From the NCBI GenBank assembly GCA_002293345.1, contig DBDB01000068.1, forward strand, positions 13,213-20,040: a stretch of DNA of 6,828 nucleotides. The letters run 5' to 3'. The position numbers and the translations under genes are program-made. Positions within the stretch are counted from its first letter, which is position 1. Each line of letters opens with the position of its first letter. This document shows positions 1 through 5,014 of the stretch, in pieces. The stretch is from Alistipes sp. UBA943 (GTDB lineage: Bacteria > Bacteroidota > Bacteroidia > Bacteroidales > Rikenellaceae). The notes under the pieces are model-generated. The model was not told the origin of the DNA, searched no databases, and was given only the letters and a program-made list of their open reading frames with translations.

Positions 1-11
1 TAAAGATCTAA
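1..11 (+). CDS. Extreme 3' end of a plus-strand FISUMP-family gene (only last codons in window)
   Basis: The first bases read (at)a-aag-atc-taa, the Ile-Lys-Ile-stop that also closes both minus-strand modules further on. The match continues 11 nt past the stop: bases 1-22 are the exact reverse complement of 137-158. I infer that a related gene, or another truncated module, enters from the left on the plus strand and stops at 11. Only two full codons and the stop are visible, so the product is assigned purely from the shared 3' end. Confidence 0.4.
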
Positions 12-22
12 TGTAGGGTGGG
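1..22 (-). repeat. Inverted copy of the conserved 3'-end repeat
   Basis: Perfect 22-bp inverted repeat with 137-158. It spans the last codons, the TAA stop and the 3' flank TGTAGGGTGGG of two convergent copies of the same gene family. It is cut by the window edge and may be longer. Confidence 0.85.
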
Positions 23-32
23 TAAAGGTTTT

Positions 33-49
33 CGGCTCCGTAGGAGCCG
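33..49. terminator. Stem-loop between convergent gene ends
   Basis: CGGCTCC (33-39) pairs perfectly with GGAGCCG (43-49) around a GTA loop. Flanking GGT (27-29) and ACC (52-54) can extend it past a small internal loop. It lies between the plus-strand stop at 11 and the minus-strand stop at 148, where a bidirectional 3'-end structure would be expected. Neither side has a strong T-run, so it is not a textbook intrinsic terminator; it could equally be a 3' stabilising hairpin. Confidence 0.4.
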
Positions 50-52
50 TTA

Positions 53-80
53 CCTGCCCACGAGGGGGGGCGAGGGCAGG
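53..80. other. Second stem-loop in the convergent gap
   Basis: CCTGCCC (53-59) and GGGCAGG (74-80) are exact reverse complements around a 14-nt G-rich loop. With the 33-49 hairpin it forms a two-hairpin block between the converging gene ends. The rest of the gap, about 81-136, is GC-rich with short CGCG-type inverted repeats and no coding signal I can support. Confidence 0.4.
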
Positions 81-136
81 CAAGAAAGGTTTAGAGTATG
101 TTGCAGCCCGAGCGCGCGCCTCGCTTCGCGCCTTGT

Positions 137-175
137 CCCACCCTACATTAGATCTTTATACAGCGGAGGGAGAAG
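137..175 (+). repeat. Conserved 3'-end repeat, copy 2
   Basis: Bases 141-175 match 354-388 at 33 of 35 positions, the first 22 identical, and 137-158 is the inverted partner of 1-22. The repeat is the last codons, stop and 3' flank of the minus-strand FISUMP-like modules. The offset between the direct copies is 213 nt, exactly 71 codons, so the modules stay in one frame. Confidence 0.85.
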
Positions 176-339
176 CCATACCCGACGTTATTGGTATTCG
201 TCGTATTCGTGGCGCCGGCATCGAAATAGAACCTTTGCGCAAGCGTCGTAGACGAAGCCGAGAGCATCCAATAGAGACCGTTGGAAGTCTGATCGAGCAG
301 CTGACCATTGGAGTAGTTACGGTATCCCGGCGCGGGGAG
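148..339 (-). pseudogene. Startless C-terminal module of a FISUMP-like surface protein (module 1)
   Basis: The minus strand is open from 339 to the TAA at 150-148 and encodes 63 residues. They begin LPAPGYRNYSNGQL, have a Tyr-Trp pair about residues 23-24, AQRFYF about 34-39, an Asn/Thr-rich stretch about 44-51 and the ending GFSLRCIKI. This pattern is what I know from the C-terminal part of the Fibrobacter succinogenes major paralogous (FISUMP) domain, common in Bacteroidetes surface lipoproteins. The N-terminal two thirds of the domain, a signal peptide and a plausible start codon are all missing. The frame stays open back to the stop of module 2 at 361-363 through a short unrelated spacer. 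It shares about 45% residues with module 2. It is either a decayed gene fragment or a silent 3' cassette. The domain call rests on motif recall, not a profile search. Confidence 0.65.
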
Positions 340-353
340 GTTCTTTGTTTCCG

Positions 354-388
354 CCCTACATTAGATCTTTATACAACGCAGGGAGAAG
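354..388 (+). repeat. Conserved 3'-end repeat, copy 3
   Basis: Direct copy of 141-175 (33/35). The identical core runs through the stop codon of module 2 and 7 nt into its 3' flank. Identity that crosses a stop codon is not explained by protein-level selection alone. Confidence 0.85.
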
Positions 389-564
389 GCGCCACCGGTA
401 AGGGCCGGGTTTGCGATGAAATCGTCCACAATAAAATAGAGTCTTTGAGCCTCCGTCTCGGCATCTGTGTTTGAAGCCCAGTAATTTCCACGGATATTTT
501 GATAGGTCAACTCTCCATTGGAGACAAAACGATACCCCGCCGCGGGGAGGGTGGTTGCGGTGTT
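361..564 (-). pseudogene. Startless C-terminal module of a FISUMP-like surface protein (module 2)
   Basis: The minus strand reads NTATT and then a 62-residue module (549-361): LPAAGYRFVSNGEL at the start, GNYW about residues 21-24, AQRLYF about 34-39, ending AFSLRCIKI and TAA at 363-361. It aligns end to end with module 1. Both lose family resemblance at the same place, just before LPAxGYR. Directly upstream in frame is a TGA (567-565), and beyond that lies the kamD promoter, so no N-terminal part can be translated. The 5' boundary touches the probable -33 element of kamD. The family role is presumed to be cell-surface protein. Whether this piece is functional as a recombination donor or is only a remnant cannot be decided from the window. 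Confidence 0.65.
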
Positions 565-593
565 TCAATTATCCATTAAAATTTCTATCTTTG
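563..593 (+). promoter_or_regulatory. Bacteroidetes-type promoter for kamDE
   Basis: TATCTTTG at 586-593 fits the Bacteroidetes sigma-ABfr -7 consensus TAnnTTTG exactly. TTTC at 563-566, 19 nt upstream, is a fair -33 element (consensus TTTG/TTG). Initiation a few bases past 593 would leave a leader of roughly 18 nt before the ATG at 618. No cobalamin riboswitch fits in so short a leader. Confidence 0.7.
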
Positions 594-617
594 CACACCT
601 CGTAAAATGGAAGTAAT

Positions 618-2165
618 ATGAAGAACAGTAAATTGGGATTAGACTGTGCCAAAGTCGCGGCGGCACGCGCTGCAGCGGCGAACATCGCCGCTGCCGTTCA
701 ACGTTTCGTTGAACGTCGTTCGACAGTGGCTGTCGAACGCACGCTGTGCCGCCTAATCGGCATCGACGGTGTGGATGCGAATGGGGTGCCGTTACCGAAC
801 GTGGTGGTGGACCACCTGCATGAGCATGGTGTGCTGAGTCAAGGGGCCTTGTACTATATCGGTCAATCTGTCGCCACGGGCCGCTCGCCGCAACAGACGG
901 CTGGAGCCGTCGCATGCGGCGAACTGGCCCTGACGAAACTCCCCGCGACACCGAACTGGAAGGAGGCTTTGAGTCCTTACATAGATGCCTGTATCGAGCG
1001 AATTCGCAAGAATCGTGAACGTAGGGAGAATTATATCGACACATTGGGCGAAGGGGCGAAACCCTACTTGTATGTCATTGTGGCGACGGGAAATATTTAC
1101 GAAGACGTGATCCAGGCGCAGGCGGCGGCACGTCAGGGAGCGGATGTGATCGCGGTGATCCGTACCACGGGACAGAGCCTGTTAGATTACGTGCCGTATG
1201 GCGCCACGACCGAGGGATTCGGCGGTACATTCGCCACGCAGGAGAACTTCCGTATCATGCGCAAGGCGTTGGATGAGGTGGGCGAAGAAGTGGGACGTTA
1301 TATTCGTCTGTGTAACTACTGCTCGGGGCTGTGCATGCCCGAAATCGCGGCGATGGGTGCGCTGGAGGGGCTGGACGTGATGCTGAACGATGCGCTGTAC
1401 GGTATCCTGTTCCGCGATATCAATATGCAACGTACGCTGGTGGATCAATTCACGTCACGCGTGATCAATGGTTTTGCGGGAGTGATCATCAACACGGGCG
1501 AGGATAACTACCTCACGACGGCCGATGCTGTGGAGCAGGCACACACCGTGCTTGCGTCGGATTTCATCAACGAGCAGTTGGCCCTCTGTGCAGGATTGCC
1601 CGAGGAGCAGATGGGTCTCGGACATGCGTTCGAGATGGATCCGGAGTTGGAAAATGGATTCTTGCTGGAGCTCGCGCAGGCACAGATGACACGAGAAATC
1701 TTCCCCAAGGCACCGTTGAAATACATGCCGCCGACGAAATTCATGACCGGAAATATCTTCCGCGGACACATCCAGGATGCCCTGTTCAACATGATCGGTA
1801 TCTGGACGAATCAGGGTATTCAGTTGCTGGGTATGCCCACCGAGGCGATCCATACGCCATTCATGAGCGATCGGTACTTGTCGATCGAGAACGCGAAATA
1901 TATCTTCTCGAACATGCGTGCAATTGGGGACGAGGTGGAGTTCAAGGAGGGAGGCCTCATCCGCCGCCGTGCCGCTGAAGTGTTGGACAAAACGGTGGAG
2001 TTGCTGCAAACGATCGAACACGAAGGGTTGTTCAGTGCGTTGGAAAAGGGTATCTTTGCCGATGTGAAACGTCCCCTCGAGGGCGGCAAAGGCCTTGCCG
2101 GAGTGGTCGAGAAGGGCGAAAATTACTACAATCCGTTTATCGAACGAATGCTTAACACGAAATAA
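618..2165 (+). CDS. kamD: Lysine 5,6-aminomutase, alpha subunit (KamD)
   Basis: Large subunit of the adenosylcobalamin- and PLP-dependent enzyme that moves the terminal amino group of D-lysine or L-beta-lysine to the neighbouring carbon, in cytosolic lysine fermentation to acetate and butyrate. At 515 residues it is full length (the Acetoanaerobium sticklandii enzyme is about 516). The TIM-barrel core is recognisable: YVPYGATTEGFGGTF (191-205), RLCNYCSGLCMPE (230-242), NDALYGILFRDINMQR (257-272), NTGEDNYLTTADA (292-304). Residues I recall as active-site contacts (Arg184, Ser189, Ser238, Tyr263, Asp298 in A. sticklandii) appear here as Arg182, Ser187, Ser236, Tyr261 and Asp296, a constant offset of two. 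The ATG at 618 is chosen because it follows the promoter by 24 nt and the N-terminus (KLGLDCAKVAAARAAA) is family-like. kamE follows after 2 nt. Oddity: three tandem perfect hairpins in codons 19-41. Separate alpha and beta genes of these sizes argue against ornithine 4,5-aminomutase. Confidence 0.96.
   Translation: MKNSKLGLDCAKVAAARAAAANIAAAVQRFVERRSTVAVERTLCRLIGIDGVDANGVPLPNVVVDHLHEHGVLSQGALYYIGQSVATGRSPQQTAGAVACGELALTKLPATPNWKEALSPYIDACIERIRKNRERRENYIDTLGEGAKPYLYVIVATGNIYEDVIQAQAAARQGADVIAVIRTTGQSLLDYVPYGATTEGFGGTFATQENFRIMRKALDEVGEEVGRYIRLCNYCSGLCMPEIAAMGALEGLDVMLNDALYGILFRDINMQRTLVDQFTSRVINGFAGVIINTGEDNYLTTADAVEQAHTVLASDFINEQLALCAGLPEEQMGLGHAFEMDPELENGFLLELAQAQMTREIFPKAPLKYMPPTKFMTGNIFRGHIQDALFNMIGIWTNQGIQLLGMPTEAIHTPFMSDRYLSIENAKYIFSNMRAIGDEVEFKEGGLIRRRAAEVLDKTVELLQTIEHEGLFSALEKGIFADVKRPLEGGKGLAGVVEKGENYYNPFIERMLNTK
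672..738 (+). other. Three tandem perfect hairpins inside the kamD coding sequence
   Basis: Hairpin 1 has a 10-bp stem (GCAGCGGCGA 672-681 / TCGCCGCTGC 685-694) with loop ACA. Hairpin 2 has an 8-bp stem (GTTCAACG 696-703 / CGTTGAAC 707-714) with loop TTT. Hairpin 3 has a 9-bp stem (GTTCGACAG 718-726 / CTGTCGAAC 730-738) with loop TGG. They are separated by 1 and 3 nt, with centres about 22-23 nt apart. The encoded peptide still looks like an ordinary KamD N-terminus, so the structure is carried largely by codon choice. Function is unknown; an effect on early translation or mRNA stability is conceivable. Confidence 0.85.
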
Positions 2166-2167
2166 TC

Positions 2168-2947
2168 ATGTCAGGAGGACTTTACTCTACATCTAACAAG
2201 GATTTCGACCGGACGCTCGACCTGAAACACGTCAAACCGTATGGCGATACGATGAACGACGGCAAGGTGCAGTTGTCGTTCACGCTGCCCGTGCCCGCGG
2301 GGGACGAAGCGATGGAGGCGGCCAAACAGCTCATCCAGAAGATGGGCATGACGAACCCACAAATCGTCTTCATGAAGGAGCTCACGGAGGGATTCACGTT
2401 CGTGAATTGTTACGGCAATTGCACTCCGACAGTCGATTTTACGACGATTCACGTGCCGAAAGTCGAGGGTACGCATTGGGATATGCATGAGTGTGACGAT
2501 TTTATCCGTACACACATCGGTCGCCCGATCGTGGTGGTGGGCGCATCCACCGGTACCGATGCGCATACGGTCGGTATCGACGCGATCATGAACATGAAGG
2601 GTTTCGCGGGGCACTACGGGCTGGAACGCTACGACATGATCGAAGCGCATAACCTGGGCAGTCAGGTGCCCAACGAGGAGTTTATCGAGGCGGCGAAACG
2701 CCTGAAAGCCGATGCGTTGTTGGTGTCGCAAACCGTCACGCAGAAGGATGTGCACATACAGAACCTGACGGAACTCGTCGAAATGTTGGAGGCGGAAGGG
2801 ATGCGCGACAAGGTGATTTTGGTGTGTGGCGGACCACGCATCACGCACGAATTGGCGAAGGAGTTGGGTTACGATGCCGGTTTCGGGATGAACTCGTATG
2901 CGGATGATGTGGCGTCGTATGTGGCACAACAGTTGGCTTTGCGTTGA
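2168..2947 (+). CDS. kamE: Lysine 5,6-aminomutase, beta subunit (KamE)
   Basis: Small, cofactor-carrying subunit of the aminomutase. At 259 residues it is of usual family length. The C-terminal Rossmann-like domain holds the base-off cobalamin signature DAHTVG (131-136), whose His133 would be the lower ligand of cobalt. Lys144 (in NMKGFAGHYG) sits exactly where the A. sticklandii enzyme forms the Schiff base with PLP. Further B12-domain motifs are LLVSQTVTQ (184-192) and CGGPR (220-224). The N-terminal part (about 1-100) corresponds to the dimerisation/PLP-shielding domain. It starts 2 nt after the kamD stop with no visible Shine-Dalgarno, which implies co-transcription and coupled translation with kamD. 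All key residues that I can check are present, so an active enzyme is expected. Confidence 0.96.
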   Translation: MSGGLYSTSNKDFDRTLDLKHVKPYGDTMNDGKVQLSFTLPVPAGDEAMEAAKQLIQKMGMTNPQIVFMKELTEGFTFVNCYGNCTPTVDFTTIHVPKVEGTHWDMHECDDFIRTHIGRPIVVVGASTGTDAHTVGIDAIMNMKGFAGHYGLERYDMIEAHNLGSQVPNEEFIEAAKRLKADALLVSQTVTQKDVHIQNLTELVEMLEAEGMRDKVILVCGGPRITHELAKELGYDAGFGMNSYADDVASYVAQQLALR

Positions 2948-2950
2948 AAG

Positions 2951-2965
2951 GCATCGTGACGATGC
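2951..2965 (+). terminator. Short hairpin after kamE
   Basis: GCATCG (2951-2956) pairs with CGATGC (2960-2965) around TGA, just after the kamE stop, followed by TTCTT. It is a small stem with a weak T-run, so it could be a partial terminator at the end of a kamDE transcript. Read-through is quite possible. Confidence 0.35.
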
Positions 2966-2996
2966 TTCTTGGAAAGAGCGGCAGTGGATTTCTGTT

Positions 2997-3008
2997 GAGT
3001 GTACACTC
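2997..3008. promoter_or_regulatory. 12-bp palindrome, possible operator
   Basis: GAGTGTACACTC is a perfect palindrome at the upstream edge of the 58-nt intergenic element. In the second copy of the element only the right part is kept exactly (TTGTACACTC at 4911-4921 region). It lies about 40 nt upstream of the TTTG box. A regulator site is a guess: about two 12-bp palindromes are expected by chance in a window this size. Confidence 0.25.
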
Positions 3009-3057
3009 CCTCGCGACCTCCTCGACTGCCTAACATCTGCCGCACTTTGAACACAAA
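3000..3057 (+). promoter_or_regulatory. 58-nt shared intergenic element, copy A (probable promoter of atoA-bcd)
   Basis: Aligns without gaps to 4913-4970 at 45 of 58 positions, including TGTACACTCCCTC at the left end, TTCCTCG/CTCCTCG in the middle and ACTTTGA.CACAAA at the right end. The TTTG at 3046-3049 matches the last half of the Bacteroidetes -7 box, though the TA of TAnnTTTG is not present. It is 14 nt upstream of the ATG at 3064, giving a very short leader. Sharing between two unrelated genes suggests a common control element. Confidence 0.5.
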
Positions 3058-3063
3058 TAGAAT

Positions 3064-3735
3064 ATGAAAATGATGGACAAGGAAAAAATACGTGAAATAA
3101 TCGCCGGACGCGCGGCCAAGGAGCTCAAAAACGGCGACGTGGTGAACCTCGGTATCGGTTTGCCGACATTGATCCCGAACTATTTGCCGGAGGGGGTGAC
3201 GGTGACGATCCACTCCGAAAACGGATTGATGGGCATGGGCCCGCGTCCGGATGAGGCGCATCAGGATCCCGCGTGGGTCGATGCAGGGGGTGGATTCATC
3301 ACCCACACGGTCGGTGCGGCTACGTTTGACAGTGCTTTTTCGTTCGGCATCGCACGCGGCGGACATATCGACGCCACGATCCTCGGGGCGTTGCAGGTGG
3401 ATGAGAAGGGGAACCTCGCGAACTGGATCATCCCGGGCAAACTGACACCGGGCATGGGTGGTGCGATGGACATTATCGCGGGTGCGAAACGGGTGATTCT
3501 GGCGATGGAACACACCTCCAAGGGGAATCCCAAGATCCTGAAATCGTGCACGTTACCCTTGACGGCCGCCGGACGGGTGAAGTTGATTATCACCGAGATG
3601 GGCGTGATCGAGGTGACACCGGAGGGATTGTTGTTGACGGAGATCAATCCCGAATTCACGGTCGAAGAGGTACAGGCCGCCACGGAAGCGAAATTGATCG
3701 TCGCGAAGGACTTTAAAAATATGACATCATGTTGA
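3064..3735 (+). CDS. atoA: CoA-transferase beta subunit, AtoA type (butyryl-CoA:acetoacetate CoA-transferase)
   Basis: Beta subunit of a family I CoA-transferase. Here it most likely exchanges CoA between butyryl-CoA and acetoacetate, releasing butyrate. The 223-residue length is normal for subunit B. The active-site motif SENGLMG (51-57) carries the glutamate (Glu52) that forms the acyl-glutamyl-CoA intermediate. Other family motifs are GDVVNLGIGLPTL (24-36), GGHIDATILGALQVD (99-113) and PGMGGAMD (129-136). Start codons at 3064, 3070 and 3073 are all possible; the first is used because it fits the promoter spacing. The last 7 nt overlap bcd. Oddity: the alpha subunit (AtoD), normally the immediate neighbour, is absent; the gene before is kamE with a 116-nt gap. 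The alpha subunit must be encoded elsewhere if the enzyme works. Exact acyl preference cannot be read from sequence. Confidence 0.9.
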   Translation: MKMMDKEKIREIIAGRAAKELKNGDVVNLGIGLPTLIPNYLPEGVTVTIHSENGLMGMGPRPDEAHQDPAWVDAGGGFITHTVGAATFDSAFSFGIARGGHIDATILGALQVDEKGNLANWIIPGKLTPGMGGAMDIIAGAKRVILAMEHTSKGNPKILKSCTLPLTAAGRVKLIITEMGVIEVTPEGLLLTEINPEFTVEEVQAATEAKLIVAKDFKNMTSC

Positions 3736-4859
3736 CAAAACAACAGGAACTTTTCCTGCAAATGATCCGTGAGTTCGCCGAAAAGGAGGTGAAACCCCTC
3801 GCGGCGGAGATCGACGAAACGGAACGTTTCCCGAGTGAGACGGTCGAAAAAATGGCACGTATCGGGCTGCTGGGGATCCCCATCCCGACGGAGTACGGCG
3901 GTGCGGGGGGCGACAACGTGCTCTATTCGATGGCGGTGGAAGAGCTGTCGCGTGTCTGTGGCACGACGGGCGTCATCCTGTCGGCACACACGTCGCTGTG
4001 CTGTGCACCGATCCTCGAACACGGCACCGAGGAGCAGAAACGCAACTATCTGCCCAAATTGGCCAGTGGCGAGTGGCTGGGCGCATTCGGATTGACCGAA
4101 CCCAACGCCGGTACCGATGCTGCGGGACAGCAGACCATCGCCATCAGGGAGGGTGACGAATACGTAATCAACGGATCGAAAATCTTCATCACCAATGCCG
4201 GTCCGGCACACGTCTATATCGTCTTCGCGATGACCGATAAGTCGCAAGGTACGCGCGGCATCACGGCATTCATCGTCGAGAAGGATACTCCCGGATTCAC
4301 GGTCGGCAAGAAGGAGAAGAAACTCGGCATCCGTGCCTCCGCGACGGCGGAATTGATCTTCGAGAATTGCCGTATTCCGGCTGTGAATATGTTGGGAGCG
4401 GAGGGGAAAGGGTTCGGTATTGCGATGAAGACGCTGGACGGCGGACGTATTGGTATCGCGGCACAGGCGCTCGGTATCGCCCAAGGTGCGATGGATGAAA
4501 CGGTACGTTACACGAAGGAACGTAAACAGTTCGGGAAATCCATCGCGGCATTCCAAAACACGCAATTCCAGTTGGCGGACCTCGAGACCAAGATCCAGGC
4601 ATCGCGACTGTTGGTACGTTCCGCGGCATCGAAAAAAGATCGCAAGGAGGCATATTCGGTCGATGCGGCAATGGCCAAGTTGTTTGCTGCGGAAACGGCG
4701 ATGGAGGTGACCACGAAGGCGGTGCAGTTCCATGGCGGGGATGGTTACACGCGTGAATATCCGGTGGAACGGATGATGCGCGACGCCAAGATCACCGAGA
4801 TTTACGAAGGGACGTCGGAGGTACAACGCATGGTGATCGCCGGAAATCTTTTGCGATGA
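3729..4859 (+). CDS. bcd: Short-chain acyl-CoA dehydrogenase (butyryl-CoA dehydrogenase, Bcd)
   Basis: FAD enzyme that interconverts butyryl-CoA and crotonyl-CoA; in this setting it should reduce crotonyl-CoA with electrons delivered through EtfAB. At 376 residues it is close to the usual 380, the N-terminus being a few residues short. Both family signatures are present: GAFGLTEPNAGTD (118-130) and QFHGGDGYTREYPVERMMRD (333-352). The catalytic base is Glu360 in IYEGTSE, the position of Glu367 in Megasphaera elsdenii Bcd. The C-terminus AGNLLR is typical. Its ATG lies inside the end of atoA (ATGTTGA, 7-nt overlap), a sign of translational coupling. Followed 155 nt later by etfB. Isovaleryl- or glutaryl-type substrates cannot be excluded on sequence alone, but lysine-pathway and ETF neighbours favour butyryl/crotonyl-CoA. 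Confidence 0.94.
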   Translation: MLTKQQELFLQMIREFAEKEVKPLAAEIDETERFPSETVEKMARIGLLGIPIPTEYGGAGGDNVLYSMAVEELSRVCGTTGVILSAHTSLCCAPILEHGTEEQKRNYLPKLASGEWLGAFGLTEPNAGTDAAGQQTIAIREGDEYVINGSKIFITNAGPAHVYIVFAMTDKSQGTRGITAFIVEKDTPGFTVGKKEKKLGIRASATAELIFENCRIPAVNMLGAEGKGFGIAMKTLDGGRIGIAAQALGIAQGAMDETVRYTKERKQFGKSIAAFQNTQFQLADLETKIQASRLLVRSAASKKDRKEAYSVDAAMAKLFAAETAMEVTTKAVQFHGGDGYTREYPVERMMRDAKITEIYEGTSEVQRMVIAGNLLR

Positions 4860-4912
4860 AAGCACTGCTTCTGCGGCGTCATTCTGCGGATTTGTTTCGG
4901 TCATGTACCACT

Positions 4913-4970
4913 TGTACACTCCCTCACAAATTCCTCGGCTTCCTTGCATAAGCAGTACTTTGATCACAAA
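4913..4970 (+). promoter_or_regulatory. 58-nt shared intergenic element, copy B (probable promoter of etfBA)
   Basis: Partner of 3000-3057. Its box reads GTACTTTG (4955-4962), where TA is one base closer to TTTG than in the TAnnTTTG consensus. The ATG of etfB is 52 nt past the box, leaving room for a structured leader. Only these two copies occur in the window; kamD has a different, more canonical promoter. Confidence 0.5.
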
Positions 4971-4978
4971 AAAAGACA

Positions 4979-4998
4979 GGGGAGGTGCTAAAAGCACC
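4979..4998 (+). promoter_or_regulatory. Leader hairpin with SD-like GGGGAGG before etfB
   Basis: GGTGCT (4984-4989) pairs perfectly with AGCACC (4993-4998) around AAA. A purine run GGGGAGG (4979-4985) overlaps the left arm and lies 29 nt from the ATG at 5015, too far for normal Shine-Dalgarno use unless the hairpin shortens the distance. Between hairpin and start is a nearly all-A leader, the usual Bacteroidetes ribosome-loading sequence. The purine run may be incidental. Confidence 0.35.
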
Positions 4999-5014
4999 GC
5001 TAAAAAACAGAAAA

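Noticed and set aside
1..158. Insertion sequence or MITE bounded by 22-bp inverted repeats
   Set aside because: The repeats are coding 3' ends plus stop and flank of convergent family members; there is no transposase and no target-site duplication.
141..388. CRISPR array or simple tandem repeat from the 35-nt direct repeats
   Set aside because: Only two direct copies at a 213-nt offset, and the sequence between them is coding-like and in frame with the repeats.
133..474. Plus-strand open frame of 113 codons with two PTLDLYT repeats
   Set aside because: It starts at TTG, has an Arg-run composition, and its repeats are the reverse complement of the LRCIKI-stop ends. The coding signal here is on the minus strand.
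148..564. Variable region of a diversity-generating retroelement
   Set aside because: Such targets often resemble this fold, but differences between the modules are not limited to adenines, and no reverse transcriptase or template repeat is in the window.
594..617. Cobalamin riboswitch before the B12-dependent aminomutase genes
   Set aside because: The leader is only about 20 nt and no B12-box-like sequence was seen upstream.
2171..2929. 252-codon minus-strand open frame
   Set aside because: Antisense shadow of kamE, with no recognisable motifs.
3261..4997. 578-codon open frame on the minus strand
   Set aside because: It is antisense to atoA and bcd, both of which have complete family motifs. 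Its His/Arg-rich translation is typical of an antisense shadow in GC-rich sequence.
2948..4997. Small minus-strand peptides from the two intergenic elements (GSRGxxEGVY in both)
   Set aside because: The similarity is explained by the shared 58-nt DNA element. Amino-acid-changing differences outnumber silent ones and no start or leader is visible.
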